Source of the DNA: an uncultured Clostridia bacterium
GTDB lineage: Bacteria; Bacillota; Clostridia; Christensenellales; Borkfalkiaceae
DNA length: 64,000 nt
Reading direction: 5' to 3'
Assembly: GCA_947629485.1 (NCBI GenBank)
Contig: CANRDX010000003.1
Coordinates: forward strand, 28,103-92,102
Shown here: one piece after another, positions 1-7,452 of the stretch
Layout of the letters: each line of letters opens with the position of its first letter
Position numbering within the stretch: position 1 is the first letter of the stretch
Notes under the pieces: model-generated
The model's input: the letters and a program-made list of their open reading frames with translations, nothing else
What the model was told of the DNA's origin: nothing
Databases searched by the model: none
Position numbers and translations under genes: made by a program

Positions 1-295
1 TCCGCACGGGGCACCCCCGCGTTGCAATGAGTTTGAAGTAATTGAACGCCACCATGTCGCGGGTATGGTCTCCGCTCCGCAGCAGCATGTCGAGATCGTG
101 CATGCAATTTTTATCGAGCTGTTCCAGCCTTTTGCGCGCCGCTTCCGCCCGCGCGGGGTCGGCGCGCACGAACGCCGTCTCCTGCCCGATCGCGAGCTGT
201 TTTCCCCCCGAAGTGAGCGTCGCGTCCTCATCGGGATAGGCGAGAAGGAAGGCGGTGAGAAAGGCGTCTGCCGAGCCGTCGTAAAAATAGATCAT
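1..295 (-). CDS. DUF4130-type DNA metabolism protein (TIGR03915-like), N-terminal part only
   Basis: The minus strand from 295 reads MIYFYDGSADAFLTAFLLAY and stays open to the window edge, giving about 98 residues. This opening is characteristic of the TIGR03915/DUF4130 family, proteins of uracil-DNA-glycosylase-like fold that are regularly encoded beside a radical SAM partner; their exact DNA substrate is not established. The start ATG overlaps the stop of the upstream radical SAM gene (ATGA, 292-295), so the two are translationally coupled. The C-terminal two thirds lie outside the window. The family call rests on the N-terminus and on the neighbour. Confidence 0.8.
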   Translation of the reverse strand, partial: MIYFYDGSADAFLTAFLLAYPDEDATLTSGGKQLAIGQETAFVRADPARAEAARKRLEQLDKNCMHDLDMLLRSGDHTRDMVAFNYFKLIATRGCPVR

Positions 296-1533
296 AATTC
301 CCCCGTGAGCGCGGAACGCGCCGCTTCGTTTTCAAAGAGCGAGAGCTGGACGGGCTGACCCTCTCCCGCCGCGAGCAGTCCGCGCACGGCGGTCTCGTCG
401 CCGCTCCCGTAAAATTTCCCGTTCGCAGTGATGAAATGCCTTGCGCGCTTCAAGACGACGCGCATTTTTTTCAGCGCGTCGAAGCCGAGCCGCGTATATT
501 TGCGCGCGTCGAGGATCTTCTGCGCGCTCCGCGTCCCGATCCCCGGCACCCGCAGCAAGGTCTCGGCGGGCGCGCTGTTCACTTCTACGGGGAAGAACTG
601 CATGTTGCGCAGCGCCCACGCGCATTTCGGATCGAGATCGAGGGGAAGATCGCCGTCGTTTTCGACGATCTCTTCCGCCGAAAATCCGTAGAACCGCAGC
701 AGCCAATCCGCCTGATAGAGCCGATGTTCCCTGAGTTCTCCCGCGGGGCGGTCGGGGAGAAGGGCGTCGTGCACCACGGGCACATAGGAGGAGAAATATA
801 CCCGTTTCAGCCCCGCGCCGCGATAAAGCCCCTGCGCCAGCCGCAGGATCTGCCCGTCCCGTTCGGGGCTGGCGCCCACGATCAGCTGCGTCGTCTGTCC
901 CGCGGGGAGGAAGCGCCCCTTGCGCTTCTCCGCCCGAAAGAGATCGCGCTCCCGTTGCAGCTGTTTCATGGGGAGGAGCACGCTCTCTCTGCTCTTTTGC
1001 GGCGCGAGCAGTTTGAGGCTTTTCTCGGTGGGAAGCTCGATGTTATAGCTCATGCGGTCGGCATAGAGCGCCGCCTCGTGCACGATGCGCTCGTCGGCAT
1101 GCGGGATCCCCTTCAAGTGGATATAGCCGTAAAAGCCGTACTCCGTGCGCAGTTTTTTCACGGTGAGAAGGAGCTGTTCCATCGCATAGTCGGGCGAGCG
1201 GTGGACGGCGGAGGAGAGGAACAGCCCCTCGATATAGTTCCGTTTATAGAAGTCCACGACAAGCTCGCAGATCTCCTCGGGCGTCGCCGTCGCGCGCGGC
1301 ACGTCACAATCGCTGCGCGACATGCAATATTTGCAGTTGAACACGCAGTCATTGGAGAGCAGGATCTTCAAGAGGGAGATGCACCTCCCGTCCGGCGTGA
1401 AGGAGTGACAGCACCCCGAGAAGTACCCGTTTCCCATTCCGCCGCCGTTTTTCCGCCCGCTCCCCGAAGAGGAACACGAGACGTCGTATTTCGCGCTCTC
1501 CGTCAAGATTTTCAGCTTTTCCTCAGAGATCAT
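292..1533 (-). CDS. putative DNA modification/repair radical SAM protein (TIGR03916-like)
   Basis: A 413-residue protein with the radical SAM cluster motif CVFNCKYCMS (CxxxCxxC) near residue 65, which would bind a 4Fe-4S cluster and S-adenosylmethionine. The C-terminal part carries a helix-hairpin-helix stretch (LLRVPGIGTRSAQKILDAR), a non-specific DNA-binding element. This combination and the coupled DUF4130 gene downstream match the TIGR03916/TIGR03915 pair, thought to act on DNA bases, although no reaction is established. Start ATG 1533 lies only 6 nt after a TATAAT box, so the mRNA may be leaderless. It is divergent from the response regulator gene. Confidence 0.88.
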   Translation of the reverse strand: MISEEKLKILTESAKYDVSCSSSGSGRKNGGGMGNGYFSGCCHSFTPDGRCISLLKILLSNDCVFNCKYCMSRSDCDVPRATATPEEICELVVDFYKRNYIEGLFLSSAVHRSPDYAMEQLLLTVKKLRTEYGFYGYIHLKGIPHADERIVHEAALYADRMSYNIELPTEKSLKLLAPQKSRESVLLPMKQLQRERDLFRAEKRKGRFLPAGQTTQLIVGASPERDGQILRLAQGLYRGAGLKRVYFSSYVPVVHDALLPDRPAGELREHRLYQADWLLRFYGFSAEEIVENDGDLPLDLDPKCAWALRNMQFFPVEVNSAPAETLLRVPGIGTRSAQKILDARKYTRLGFDALKKMRVVLKRARHFITANGKFYGSGDETAVRGLLAAGEGQPVQLSLFENEAARSALTGEL

Positions 1534-1539
1534 GTCCCC

Positions 1540-1568
1540 ATTATACCGCCTTCCCGCCGTAAAGTCAA
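1540..1568 (-). promoter_or_regulatory. sigma-A promoter of the radical SAM/DUF4130 operon
   Basis: On the minus strand TTGACT (1568-1563), a 17-nt spacer and TATAAT (1545-1540). Only 6 nt (1539-1534) separate the -10 box from the ATG, so transcription should begin at or next to the start codon and there is no room for a Shine-Dalgarno site. Confidence 0.75.
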
Positions 1569-1613
1569 ACGTTTGTTCTTTATTTTAAGAAACTTTTGTT
1601 CGGAAATTTTTTC

Positions 1614-1642
1614 TTGCGCCCGCGCGTGGAATATGATATAAT
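1614..1642 (+). promoter_or_regulatory. sigma-A promoter of the two-component operon
   Basis: TTGCGC (1614-1619), 17-nt spacer, TATAAT (1637-1642). The transcript would carry about 80 nt of leader before the response regulator ATG at 1728, which has GAGGAGG just upstream. The same -35 hexamer, TTGCGC, recurs in the promoter at 5220. Confidence 0.7.
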
Positions 1643-1727
1643 CAACGTATAACTTTCACAGAATTTTCATCTGTCTTTCAGCGTCGCAATACGTCGGGGA
1701 GATAGAATCAAAGAGAGGAGGAGTGCC

Positions 1728-2387
1728 ATGAAGATCTTGATCGCGGACGACGAGGAGATGATCCGCGCCGTCCTGCGGGAATATGTTGAATTTGAAGGCG
1801 GAACGGCAGACGAAGCGCAAGACGGTATGGAAGCCGTCTCCATGTGCCGCGCGGGGGAGTACGACGCAGTGCTCATGGACGTCATGATGCCCCGCCTCGA
1901 CGGGTTCTCCGCCGTCAAGGAGATCCGTAAATTTTCAAAGGTGCCCGTCATCATGCTCTCTGCACGGGGAGAGGAGTACGATAAGCTCTTCGGCTTCGAG
2001 ATCGGCTCCGACGACTATGTGACCAAGCCCTTCTCCCCGAAGGAAGTGATGGCGCGCATCCACGCCGTGATCCGCCGCGGAGCGGGCAAGACGGAGAACG
2101 TCTACCAATTCGAGGGGCTGAAAGTGGATATCACGGGGCGCAACGTCTATGTAGACGGCGTCAAGGCAGAGCTTACCCCCAAAGAGTACGAGCTTCTCTT
2201 TTATTTCGTGCAGAACGCGGGCGTGGCGCTCACGCGGGAGCGCCTTCTCAACAAGGTGTGGGGATACGACTTCTACGGAGACGACCGCACCGTGGATACG
2301 CACATCAAGATGCTCCGTTCCAATCTCAAAGAATACCGCAAGTTCATCGTGACGCTGCGCGGCCTCGGCTATAAGTTTGAAGGATGA
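1728..2387 (+). CDS. OmpR/PhoB-family response regulator
   Basis: A 219-residue two-domain regulator of normal family length. The receiver domain (about 1-115) has the acidic pocket near the N-terminus (ADDEEM), the phosphoacceptor Asp51 in LMDVMMPRLDG, and the later conserved Lys in YVTKPFSP. The C-terminal winged helix (about 125-219) contains the typical ELTPKEYELL and RTVDTHIKMLR segments, so it should bind DNA when phosphorylated. Its stop overlaps the start of the histidine kinase (ATGA, 2384-2387), which is its evident partner. Neither signal nor regulon can be read from the sequence. Confidence 0.95.
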   Translation: MKILIADDEEMIRAVLREYVEFEGGTADEAQDGMEAVSMCRAGEYDAVLMDVMMPRLDGFSAVKEIRKFSKVPVIMLSARGEEYDKLFGFEIGSDDYVTKPFSPKEVMARIHAVIRRGAGKTENVYQFEGLKVDITGRNVYVDGVKAELTPKEYELLFYFVQNAGVALTRERLLNKVWGYDFYGDDRTVDTHIKMLRSNLKEYRKFIVTLRGLGYKFEG

Positions 2388-3826
2388 CCATGCGGCGCGA
2401 AAGGAAGTTTCAAGCGGGCGCGGGCAGGAGCCTGAATCTCATTCTGTGGTTTGCATTCTCCGCGTTTGCGCTCGTGCTCATTCTGCTCTTTGTTGCCGTA
2501 CAAAGCCTGTTCGTCGGGCAGCGATATCGCGACGAAACGCTCGACGCCATGAAGGAAGCGGGCGCGCGCGCCTCGGAATTCCTCGAAGAGGGCGATGGGA
2601 GCGCCGTCTGGCGGCAGCTTCCCGCGCTGGAAGAGGACTTCGACGTCAACATCCGCTTTCTCCTCGCCGACGGCTCCGCCTTCGACCGGGACGGGAAGAG
2701 CGGCGAACGCTACCCCGAGATCGCCGAGATCATCGCCGACCGCTTCGACGCGGGGGAGACGGAGGCGATCGTGCACAGCGATACCTCGCTCATCTACCTC
2801 AAACCCGTTATGTTGGAGGGCACCCGCTGCTATCTCTATGTCTCGGGTTCGCTTTCGAGGATCGACACGCTGGAAAGCAGCCTGAGGTGGCTCTCGCTTG
2901 CCTCCGCGCTCATCGCCATCGTGCTCGCCTTCGTCGCGAGCGGGTTCGTCGCGATGCTCATCACGAGGCCCGTCACCGAAGTCACGGCGCGGGCGAAGGA
3001 GCTTGCGCGCGGGCACTTTAACGTCAATGCGCGGAAAAACTACTTCTGCTCGGAGATCAGCGAGCTTTCAGACGCGCTCGATTACGCGAGTTCGGAGATC
3101 TCGCGGGCAGACGCCATTCAAAAGGAACTCATCGCAAACGTCTCCCACGACTTCAAAACGCCGCTCACCATGATCAAGGCATATGCCTCGATGATCTTGG
3201 AGATCTCGGGCGACGACAAGGAAAAACGGGATACCCATGCCCGCGTTATCATCGACGAAACCGACCGTCTCGCCGCGCTTGTGACCGACGTTTTGGATCT
3301 CTCCCGCCTGCAAGCGGGCGCGGGCGCGCAGGCCGCGGCGGTGTTCAATCTCTCCGAACTCGTCTATAAGATCGCCGCCCGCTTCGATTTTCTTGCAGAA
3401 CAGGGCTACGTTCTCGAAACAGAGGTGGAGGAGGAGCGCTACGCCTTTGCGGACAGGGCGCGCATCGAACAGGTCGTCTACAATCTCGTGGGCAACGCCG
3501 TCAACTACACGGGGGAGGATAAACGGGTGAAGATCCGCCTCTTTGCCGCAAGCAAAGCGACGCGCCTCGAAGTCCGCGATACGGGCAAGGGGATCCCCGC
3601 CGAAAACCTCTCCTCCATTTGGGATCGCTACTATCGCATGCAGGAGACGCACAAGCGGCCCGTCAAGGGAACGGGGCTGGGGCTATCCATCGTAAAGAAT
3701 ATTTTGATTCTCGAAAACTGTCGTTACGGCGTCGATTCCGAGGTCGGAAAGGGCAGTTGTTTTTGGGTGGAGTTCCCGCTCCCGCCCGACGAACCGCCTG
3801 AACGGGCGGAAGAGGAGGTGCAATGA
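2384..3826 (+). CDS. membrane sensor histidine kinase
   Basis: A 480-residue sensor kinase. The order is an N-terminal membrane segment (about 17-38), an extracytoplasmic domain of about 130 residues, a second membrane segment (about 168-192), a HAMP linker, the HisKA dimerisation helix with His255 in NVSHDFKTP, and a HATPase domain with N box NLVGNAVNYT, G1 box DTGKGIPA and G2 box GTGLGLSIVK. It should autophosphorylate on His255 and pass the phosphate to Asp51 of the regulator just upstream. It is coupled by 4-nt overlaps to both neighbours. The sensor domain matches no ligand-binding family I recognise. Confidence 0.95.
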   Translation: MTMRRERKFQAGAGRSLNLILWFAFSAFALVLILLFVAVQSLFVGQRYRDETLDAMKEAGARASEFLEEGDGSAVWRQLPALEEDFDVNIRFLLADGSAFDRDGKSGERYPEIAEIIADRFDAGETEAIVHSDTSLIYLKPVMLEGTRCYLYVSGSLSRIDTLESSLRWLSLASALIAIVLAFVASGFVAMLITRPVTEVTARAKELARGHFNVNARKNYFCSEISELSDALDYASSEISRADAIQKELIANVSHDFKTPLTMIKAYASMILEISGDDKEKRDTHARVIIDETDRLAALVTDVLDLSRLQAGAGAQAAAVFNLSELVYKIAARFDFLAEQGYVLETEVEEERYAFADRARIEQVVYNLVGNAVNYTGEDKRVKIRLFAASKATRLEVRDTGKGIPAENLSSIWDRYYRMQETHKRPVKGTGLGLSIVKNILILENCRYGVDSEVGKGSCFWVEFPLPPDEPPERAEEEVQ

Positions 3827-5193
3827 ATAAAAAGATCGGCGCGGTACTGCTTGCGATCCCGCTTTCCTCGGCGGCGCTCGCTCCGCTGAAAACCGAGGCT
3901 TCGGCGGGTTCCGTCTATTGGGAGGGCGCGGATAACTGCGACGTCATCGTCAGAGAAAAGACGGCGGTGGAATTGGAGAAGGAATCCCTTCTTCTCACGG
4001 TCTCCGATTTCCCCGATCCCTCGTCGCCGGAGACGTATCTTTCCTTCGTGCGGGCAGAATACACATTCTATAATCCCACGGACAGCGCGCGGCAGCTCCT
4101 GCTGTATCTGCCGATGGAGCAGTCCTGTTCGTATTTTTCGACGCTCACTGCCAATGAAAACGGCGGCGGGCTGTATCGCGTGCAGGCGAACGGCGGCGAT
4201 GTTGCATACGCCCTGCGCCATACCTATCAGCAGACGGGGCAGTTCGAGGCGGAGAAAGACGCCGCCCGCATCGCGGACGAAAAGCGCGAGGACGAATTCT
4301 ATACCGAAGAACTGCCCGTTACGGCGCAGACCTTTTCTTTCCGCAGCGAAGCGGAGGGGGAGACGTACTACCGCCTGCTCCTTCGCTACAACAGCGCGCG
4401 CACCCGCGTTCTGCTCAGCGACTTTGCCGCGGCGGAGCCTGAAAACGGCGCGCTCGGACTTTGTTTTACGAGCGAGGCCGCGGAAGGGGAGTTCACGATC
4501 TATTCGATCGGCGCGCCCGCAGAGGTGTTGGAAATATCTGTTTCGAGCGATCCGAAGGATACCATGTCCGAAGAAGGCGCTTCATTTTTGCCATTCGGCG
4601 AGAGCACGGAGACCTTCGCGGCGTTTGCGGAGGCGCTTCGCCCGTCCTTTATCTCGGAACACGATTGGTATAACGGGCTGATCGACGTTTTCAACCATAA
4701 ATGCGACGAGTACGGCGTGCTGCACATTCCCAAGTTCCTTTTGAACGGGCTTCTGTTTCGCAGTTGGTGCGAGTATTCTATCGAGATCGGCGCGCACGAG
4801 CGGTTCGTCAATACCGTGACGGCGCCCCTTTTGCCGACGTTCAGCGAAAAGGGACCCATCTATCGATACGAATATCAGCTTTCGCCGTCGAGGAGATGGG
4901 AGAACTTCCACGAGTTGGAGATCGAGATCAAAACGCCCTTCTATCTTGCGGGCAGTTCGCTCGCGTTCGAGAAAACGGAAGAAGGGTATCTCTGCTCGCG
5001 CACCTCTCTTCCCATCGACGATCTGAGCTTCACGCTCGCGCGCTCCGAAGAGGACTATCTTGCCGCGAACGCGGCGGCGGGGGAAGGGCTTTCTCCGAGC
5101 ACGCGGCTCGCCGTCATTTTATTGAGCGTACTGGGCGGCGGGGCGTTGCTCGGTCTCGGCGCCTTCCTCATTCTTCGGAAAAAACGGCGGTAA
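3823..5193 (+). CDS. exported membrane-anchored protein of unknown function
   Basis: A 456-residue protein overlapping the kinase gene by 4 nt, so made with the two-component pair. It has an N-terminal signal sequence (about 1-26, with AALAPLKTEASA before a probable cleavage site), a large extracytoplasmic region rich in aromatic and acidic residues, and one C-terminal membrane helix (about 426-450) followed by KKRR, i.e. a type I topology. I recognise no domain. Its position suggests an accessory sensor or a target of the system, which is inference. No separate promoter is visible; a new transcription unit starts at 5220. Confidence 0.8.
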   Translation: MNKKIGAVLLAIPLSSAALAPLKTEASAGSVYWEGADNCDVIVREKTAVELEKESLLLTVSDFPDPSSPETYLSFVRAEYTFYNPTDSARQLLLYLPMEQSCSYFSTLTANENGGGLYRVQANGGDVAYALRHTYQQTGQFEAEKDAARIADEKREDEFYTEELPVTAQTFSFRSEAEGETYYRLLLRYNSARTRVLLSDFAAAEPENGALGLCFTSEAAEGEFTIYSIGAPAEVLEISVSSDPKDTMSEEGASFLPFGESTETFAAFAEALRPSFISEHDWYNGLIDVFNHKCDEYGVLHIPKFLLNGLLFRSWCEYSIEIGAHERFVNTVTAPLLPTFSEKGPIYRYEYQLSPSRRWENFHELEIEIKTPFYLAGSSLAFEKTEEGYLCSRTSLPIDDLSFTLARSEEDYLAANAAAGEGLSPSTRLAVILLSVLGGGALLGLGAFLILRKKRR

Positions 5194-5219
5194 GATAGAA
5201 ATAAAATATAGAAAAACGC

Positions 5220-5248
5220 TTGCGCACAGCCGTGCGTTGTGATATAAT
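5220..5248 (+). promoter_or_regulatory. sigma-A promoter of the TM1266/ABC operon
   Basis: TTGCGC (5220-5225), 17-nt spacer, TATAAT (5243-5248). The predicted start, near 5255, puts a structured leader of about 110 nt before the first gene. Confidence 0.75.
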
Positions 5249-5254
5249 ACATGC

Positions 5255-5364
5255 GACCTGAACGGAAAGAGGGGTCTGACCGCAAAGGGGCAAACATACA
5301 GAGACGAAGGCGCACTGCGGTGCGCGGTTTCTCCCTTTGCCTTGCGGTGAAGGGGGATTTTTTT
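5255..5364 (+). promoter_or_regulatory. structured 5' leader with mutually exclusive hairpins (riboswitch/attenuator candidate)
   Basis: One fold pairs GCAAAGGG (5282-5289) with CCCTTTGC (5333-5340) and encloses a perfect 6-bp hairpin (5310-5325, loop TGCG) and a possible GAGA/TCTC helix (5301-5304 with 5330-5333). The alternative fold pairs TCTCCCTT (5330-5337) with AAGGGGGA (5350-5357; one G-U pair), followed at once by seven T (5358-5364). That is a terminator shape, and it also buries the only Shine-Dalgarno-like sequence (AGGGGG, 5351-5356). Both folds use 5333-5337, so they exclude each other. A smaller GACC/GGTC helix (5255-5258 with 5273-5276) may start the aptamer. I do not recognise the TPP, SAM, FMN, THF or cyclic-di-GMP riboswitch cores. 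Confidence 0.65.
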
Positions 5365-5613
5365 ATGGAAGAAAAACGGATCGCAGTGCTCTCCGTCATC
5401 GTGGAAAAGCGCGAGCGCGCGGATCGCGTGAATGCTCTTTTGTCCGAATACGGAGAATATATCGTGGGAAGGATGGGGATACCCTATCATGCGAAGGCGG
5501 TCTCCGTCATCTGCGTCGTGCTCGACGCGCCGAGCGCCGCCATCAACGCCCTCACGGGAAAATTGGGGCTTATAGACGGCGTAACGGCAAAAACTTTGTT
5601 CAGTAAATTTTAA
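5365..5613 (+). CDS. TM1266-family putative [FeFe]-hydrogenase system regulator
   Basis: An 82-residue protein. KRIAVLSVIVEKRERADRVN, then YGEYIVGRMGIPY and a second ACT/NikR-like half (VICVVLDAPSAAINALTGKLG) fit the small TM1266 family, named from its association with iron-only hydrogenase genes; its function is unproven. The start at 5365 is the only ATG positioned after the leader, and it directly follows the T-run of the predicted terminator, so expression should depend on the leader fold. It is first in an operon with an ABC importer (21-nt gap). No hydrogenase gene is in the window. Confidence 0.85.
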   Translation: MEEKRIAVLSVIVEKRERADRVNALLSEYGEYIVGRMGIPYHAKAVSVICVVLDAPSAAINALTGKLGLIDGVTAKTLFSKF

Positions 5614-5633
5614 CGGACATACAGGAGGTCAAC

Positions 5634-6683
5634 ATGAAAAAAATACTTTGCGGCATTGTTGCCGCGGCGCTTTTCGGCGCCTCGATCGCGGGCATGGGTG
5701 CCTGCGGCGCGCCGAAAACAGGGGAAGCACAACTCGCGTTTGCGGGAAATCTGCAAACGCTCTACGGGGAGGCGGGCTATCCGCAGGCGGTGCTCGTCGC
5801 CAAGTCCTCCGTGATCGAAAGCGATCCCTCCGCGGTCGCCGCGCTCGAAAGCTATATGGCGGGAAGCGCAGCCTATCTTGCCTCGGCGCAGCCTTCGCAG
5901 ATCGTTAGCCTGCTCGACGGGTGCTACGAAGATCCCGATATGGCGCGCTCCTTCAACGCCAAAAATCTCACCGCCGAGGTGATCGCGAACTGTTCCGTGC
6001 GCTATCAGCCTGCCGCGGCGGGCAAGGGGGAGATCCTCGACTATGTCTCCCGCGTCCGCGCAATGGACAGCGCCTTCCTCACGGCGATCCCCGATGATTC
6101 CTTCTTCTGGTCGGGAACGGCTTCCGCCGCGGGATCCGAAGAGACGTATACCGTCTATGCGCCCGACGGCGCGCCCGCGCTCTCCCTCGCCAATGCCATC
6201 GCGAACGGGGGGAATTTCTCCTATCATATCGTCGCTGCCGCGCCCCAGCAGCTCTCTGCGCTCGTCAACGGGGATAGGAAGGCGGACTTCTGCATTCTTC
6301 CCCTCAATCTCGCCGTCAATCTCTTGGGTTCGGGCGAGAACTACAAGCTGCTCGGAACGGTCACGCACGGGAACATGTTCCTGCTCTCCACGCGCACCGA
6401 CAAGCCGACGATCAAGAGTGCAGACGATCTCGGGCTTCTCGTCGGCATGAAGATCGGCGTCGTCCAGCTCCCCAACATCCCCGGGCTTACCCTTCGCCTC
6501 GTCTTGGAGCGCGAAGAGGTCCCCTACAAGATCATCACGGAAACCGACGACGTTTTCGACGACCGAAAGGTCAACCTGATCGCCGTAGACGCCGCGGCAG
6601 TCACGCTTGCGGGCGATTACGACTACTTTCTCTGCCCCGAACCCGCCGCGAGCGCAAAGGTGAAAGCGTCGGCGCAGGCATAA
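5634..6683 (+). CDS. ABC transporter substrate-binding lipoprotein (NMT1/THI5-like), apparently circularly permuted
   Basis: A 349-residue protein with a lipoprotein signal peptide ending in GMGAC (lipid-bearing Cys about residue 23). The segments resemble a type II binding protein of the NMT1/SsuA class, but in an unusual order. The part usually at the end (YGEAGYPQAVLVAKSSVIE ... NLTAEVIANCSVRY ... IPDDSFF) comes first, about residues 33-160. The part usually first (YTVYAPDGAPALSLANAI ... LGTVTHGNMFLLS) follows at about 171-260. The second lobe, ending YFLCPEPAASAKVKA, is last. It is followed by its permease and ATPase. The substrate cannot be read; members of this class bind pyrimidines, sulfonates, nitrate and other small molecules. 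Confidence 0.85.
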   Translation: MKKILCGIVAAALFGASIAGMGACGAPKTGEAQLAFAGNLQTLYGEAGYPQAVLVAKSSVIESDPSAVAALESYMAGSAAYLASAQPSQIVSLLDGCYEDPDMARSFNAKNLTAEVIANCSVRYQPAAAGKGEILDYVSRVRAMDSAFLTAIPDDSFFWSGTASAAGSEETYTVYAPDGAPALSLANAIANGGNFSYHIVAAAPQQLSALVNGDRKADFCILPLNLAVNLLGSGENYKLLGTVTHGNMFLLSTRTDKPTIKSADDLGLLVGMKIGVVQLPNIPGLTLRLVLEREEVPYKIITETDDVFDDRKVNLIAVDAAAVTLAGDYDYFLCPEPAASAKVKASAQA

Positions 6684-6693
6684 ACTTGCAAAC

Positions 6694-7452
6694 GTGAAAA
6701 AGAATTCCGTCATCTCGCTCATCTATTCCCTTCTCGCGCTGGCGTCCCTCCTTCTTCTGTGGGCCGTCGCATACTTCGCGGTGGGGAACGAATATCTGAT
6801 GCCCTCGTTTTGGGATACCGCTGCGGAGGCGGCGCGCCTTCTTTCCGAGGCATTCTTTTGGCGCGCGTTCGGCTTAACGCTTCTCCGCACGCTGATTTCC
6901 TTTCTCGTCTCGGCGGCGCTCGGGATCCTGCTCGCCGTTCTCGCGAGCCTGAGCCGCGGCCTTCGCGCCTTTCTTGCGCCCGTCGTCTCCGTTCTGCGCA
7001 CCGTGCCGACGATGGCGGTCATTCTGCTCATCGTCCTTTGGACGAATCGGACGGTCGCGCCCGCCATTGTCACCCTGCTCGTGCTGCTTCCCGCCGTGTA
7101 CGCCGCCGCGCTCGCGGCGATCGACGAAGTGGGGAAGGAGTACGGCGACCTCGCCGCCGCATTCCGCGTACCGAGATCGCGGAAGATCTTCAAGATGTAC
7201 CTGCCCCTCGTCGCGCCCGAGCTTTTGGCGCAGGGCGGGCCTCTTCTCTCGATGGGGCTGAAAATCACCGTCTCGGGCGAAGTCCTCTCGCTCACCATGC
7301 GCAGTCTCGGCTACCTCATGCAGCAGGCGCAAGTCAACTATCCCAATATTCCGCGCCTGTTCGCGCTCACCATCGTCGTCATCCTCCTCGGATTTCTGCT
7401 CGAAGGCTTGGGCGCGCTCGCGAGAAAATGTATCGTGAGGTGGCGGCGATGA
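6694..7452 (+). CDS. ABC transporter permease (SsuC/ThiX-like)
   Basis: A 252-residue integral membrane protein starting at GTG 6694, 10 nt after the binding-protein stop. About six hydrophobic helices are visible, and the EAA loop (YGDLAAAFRVPRSRKIFKMYLP) that contacts the ATPase sits near residues 150-170. This is the single permease type that homodimerises in nitrate/sulfonate/thiamine-precursor importers. It overlaps the ATPase gene by 4 nt. An ATG start is not available near the N-terminal helix, which supports GTG. Confidence 0.92.
   Translation: MKKNSVISLIYSLLALASLLLLWAVAYFAVGNEYLMPSFWDTAAEAARLLSEAFFWRAFGLTLLRTLISFLVSAALGILLAVLASLSRGLRAFLAPVVSVLRTVPTMAVILLIVLWTNRTVAPAIVTLLVLLPAVYAAALAAIDEVGKEYGDLAAAFRVPRSRKIFKMYLPLVAPELLAQGGPLLSMGLKITVSGEVLSLTMRSLGYLMQQAQVNYPNIPRLFALTIVVILLGFLLEGLGALARKCIVRWRR

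Noticed and set aside
5255..5364. Leader considered as a TPP or cyclic-di-GMP riboswitch
   Set aside because: ACCTGA and GGGGCAAAC resemble pieces of those aptamers, but the order, spacing and the remaining conserved bases do not fit.
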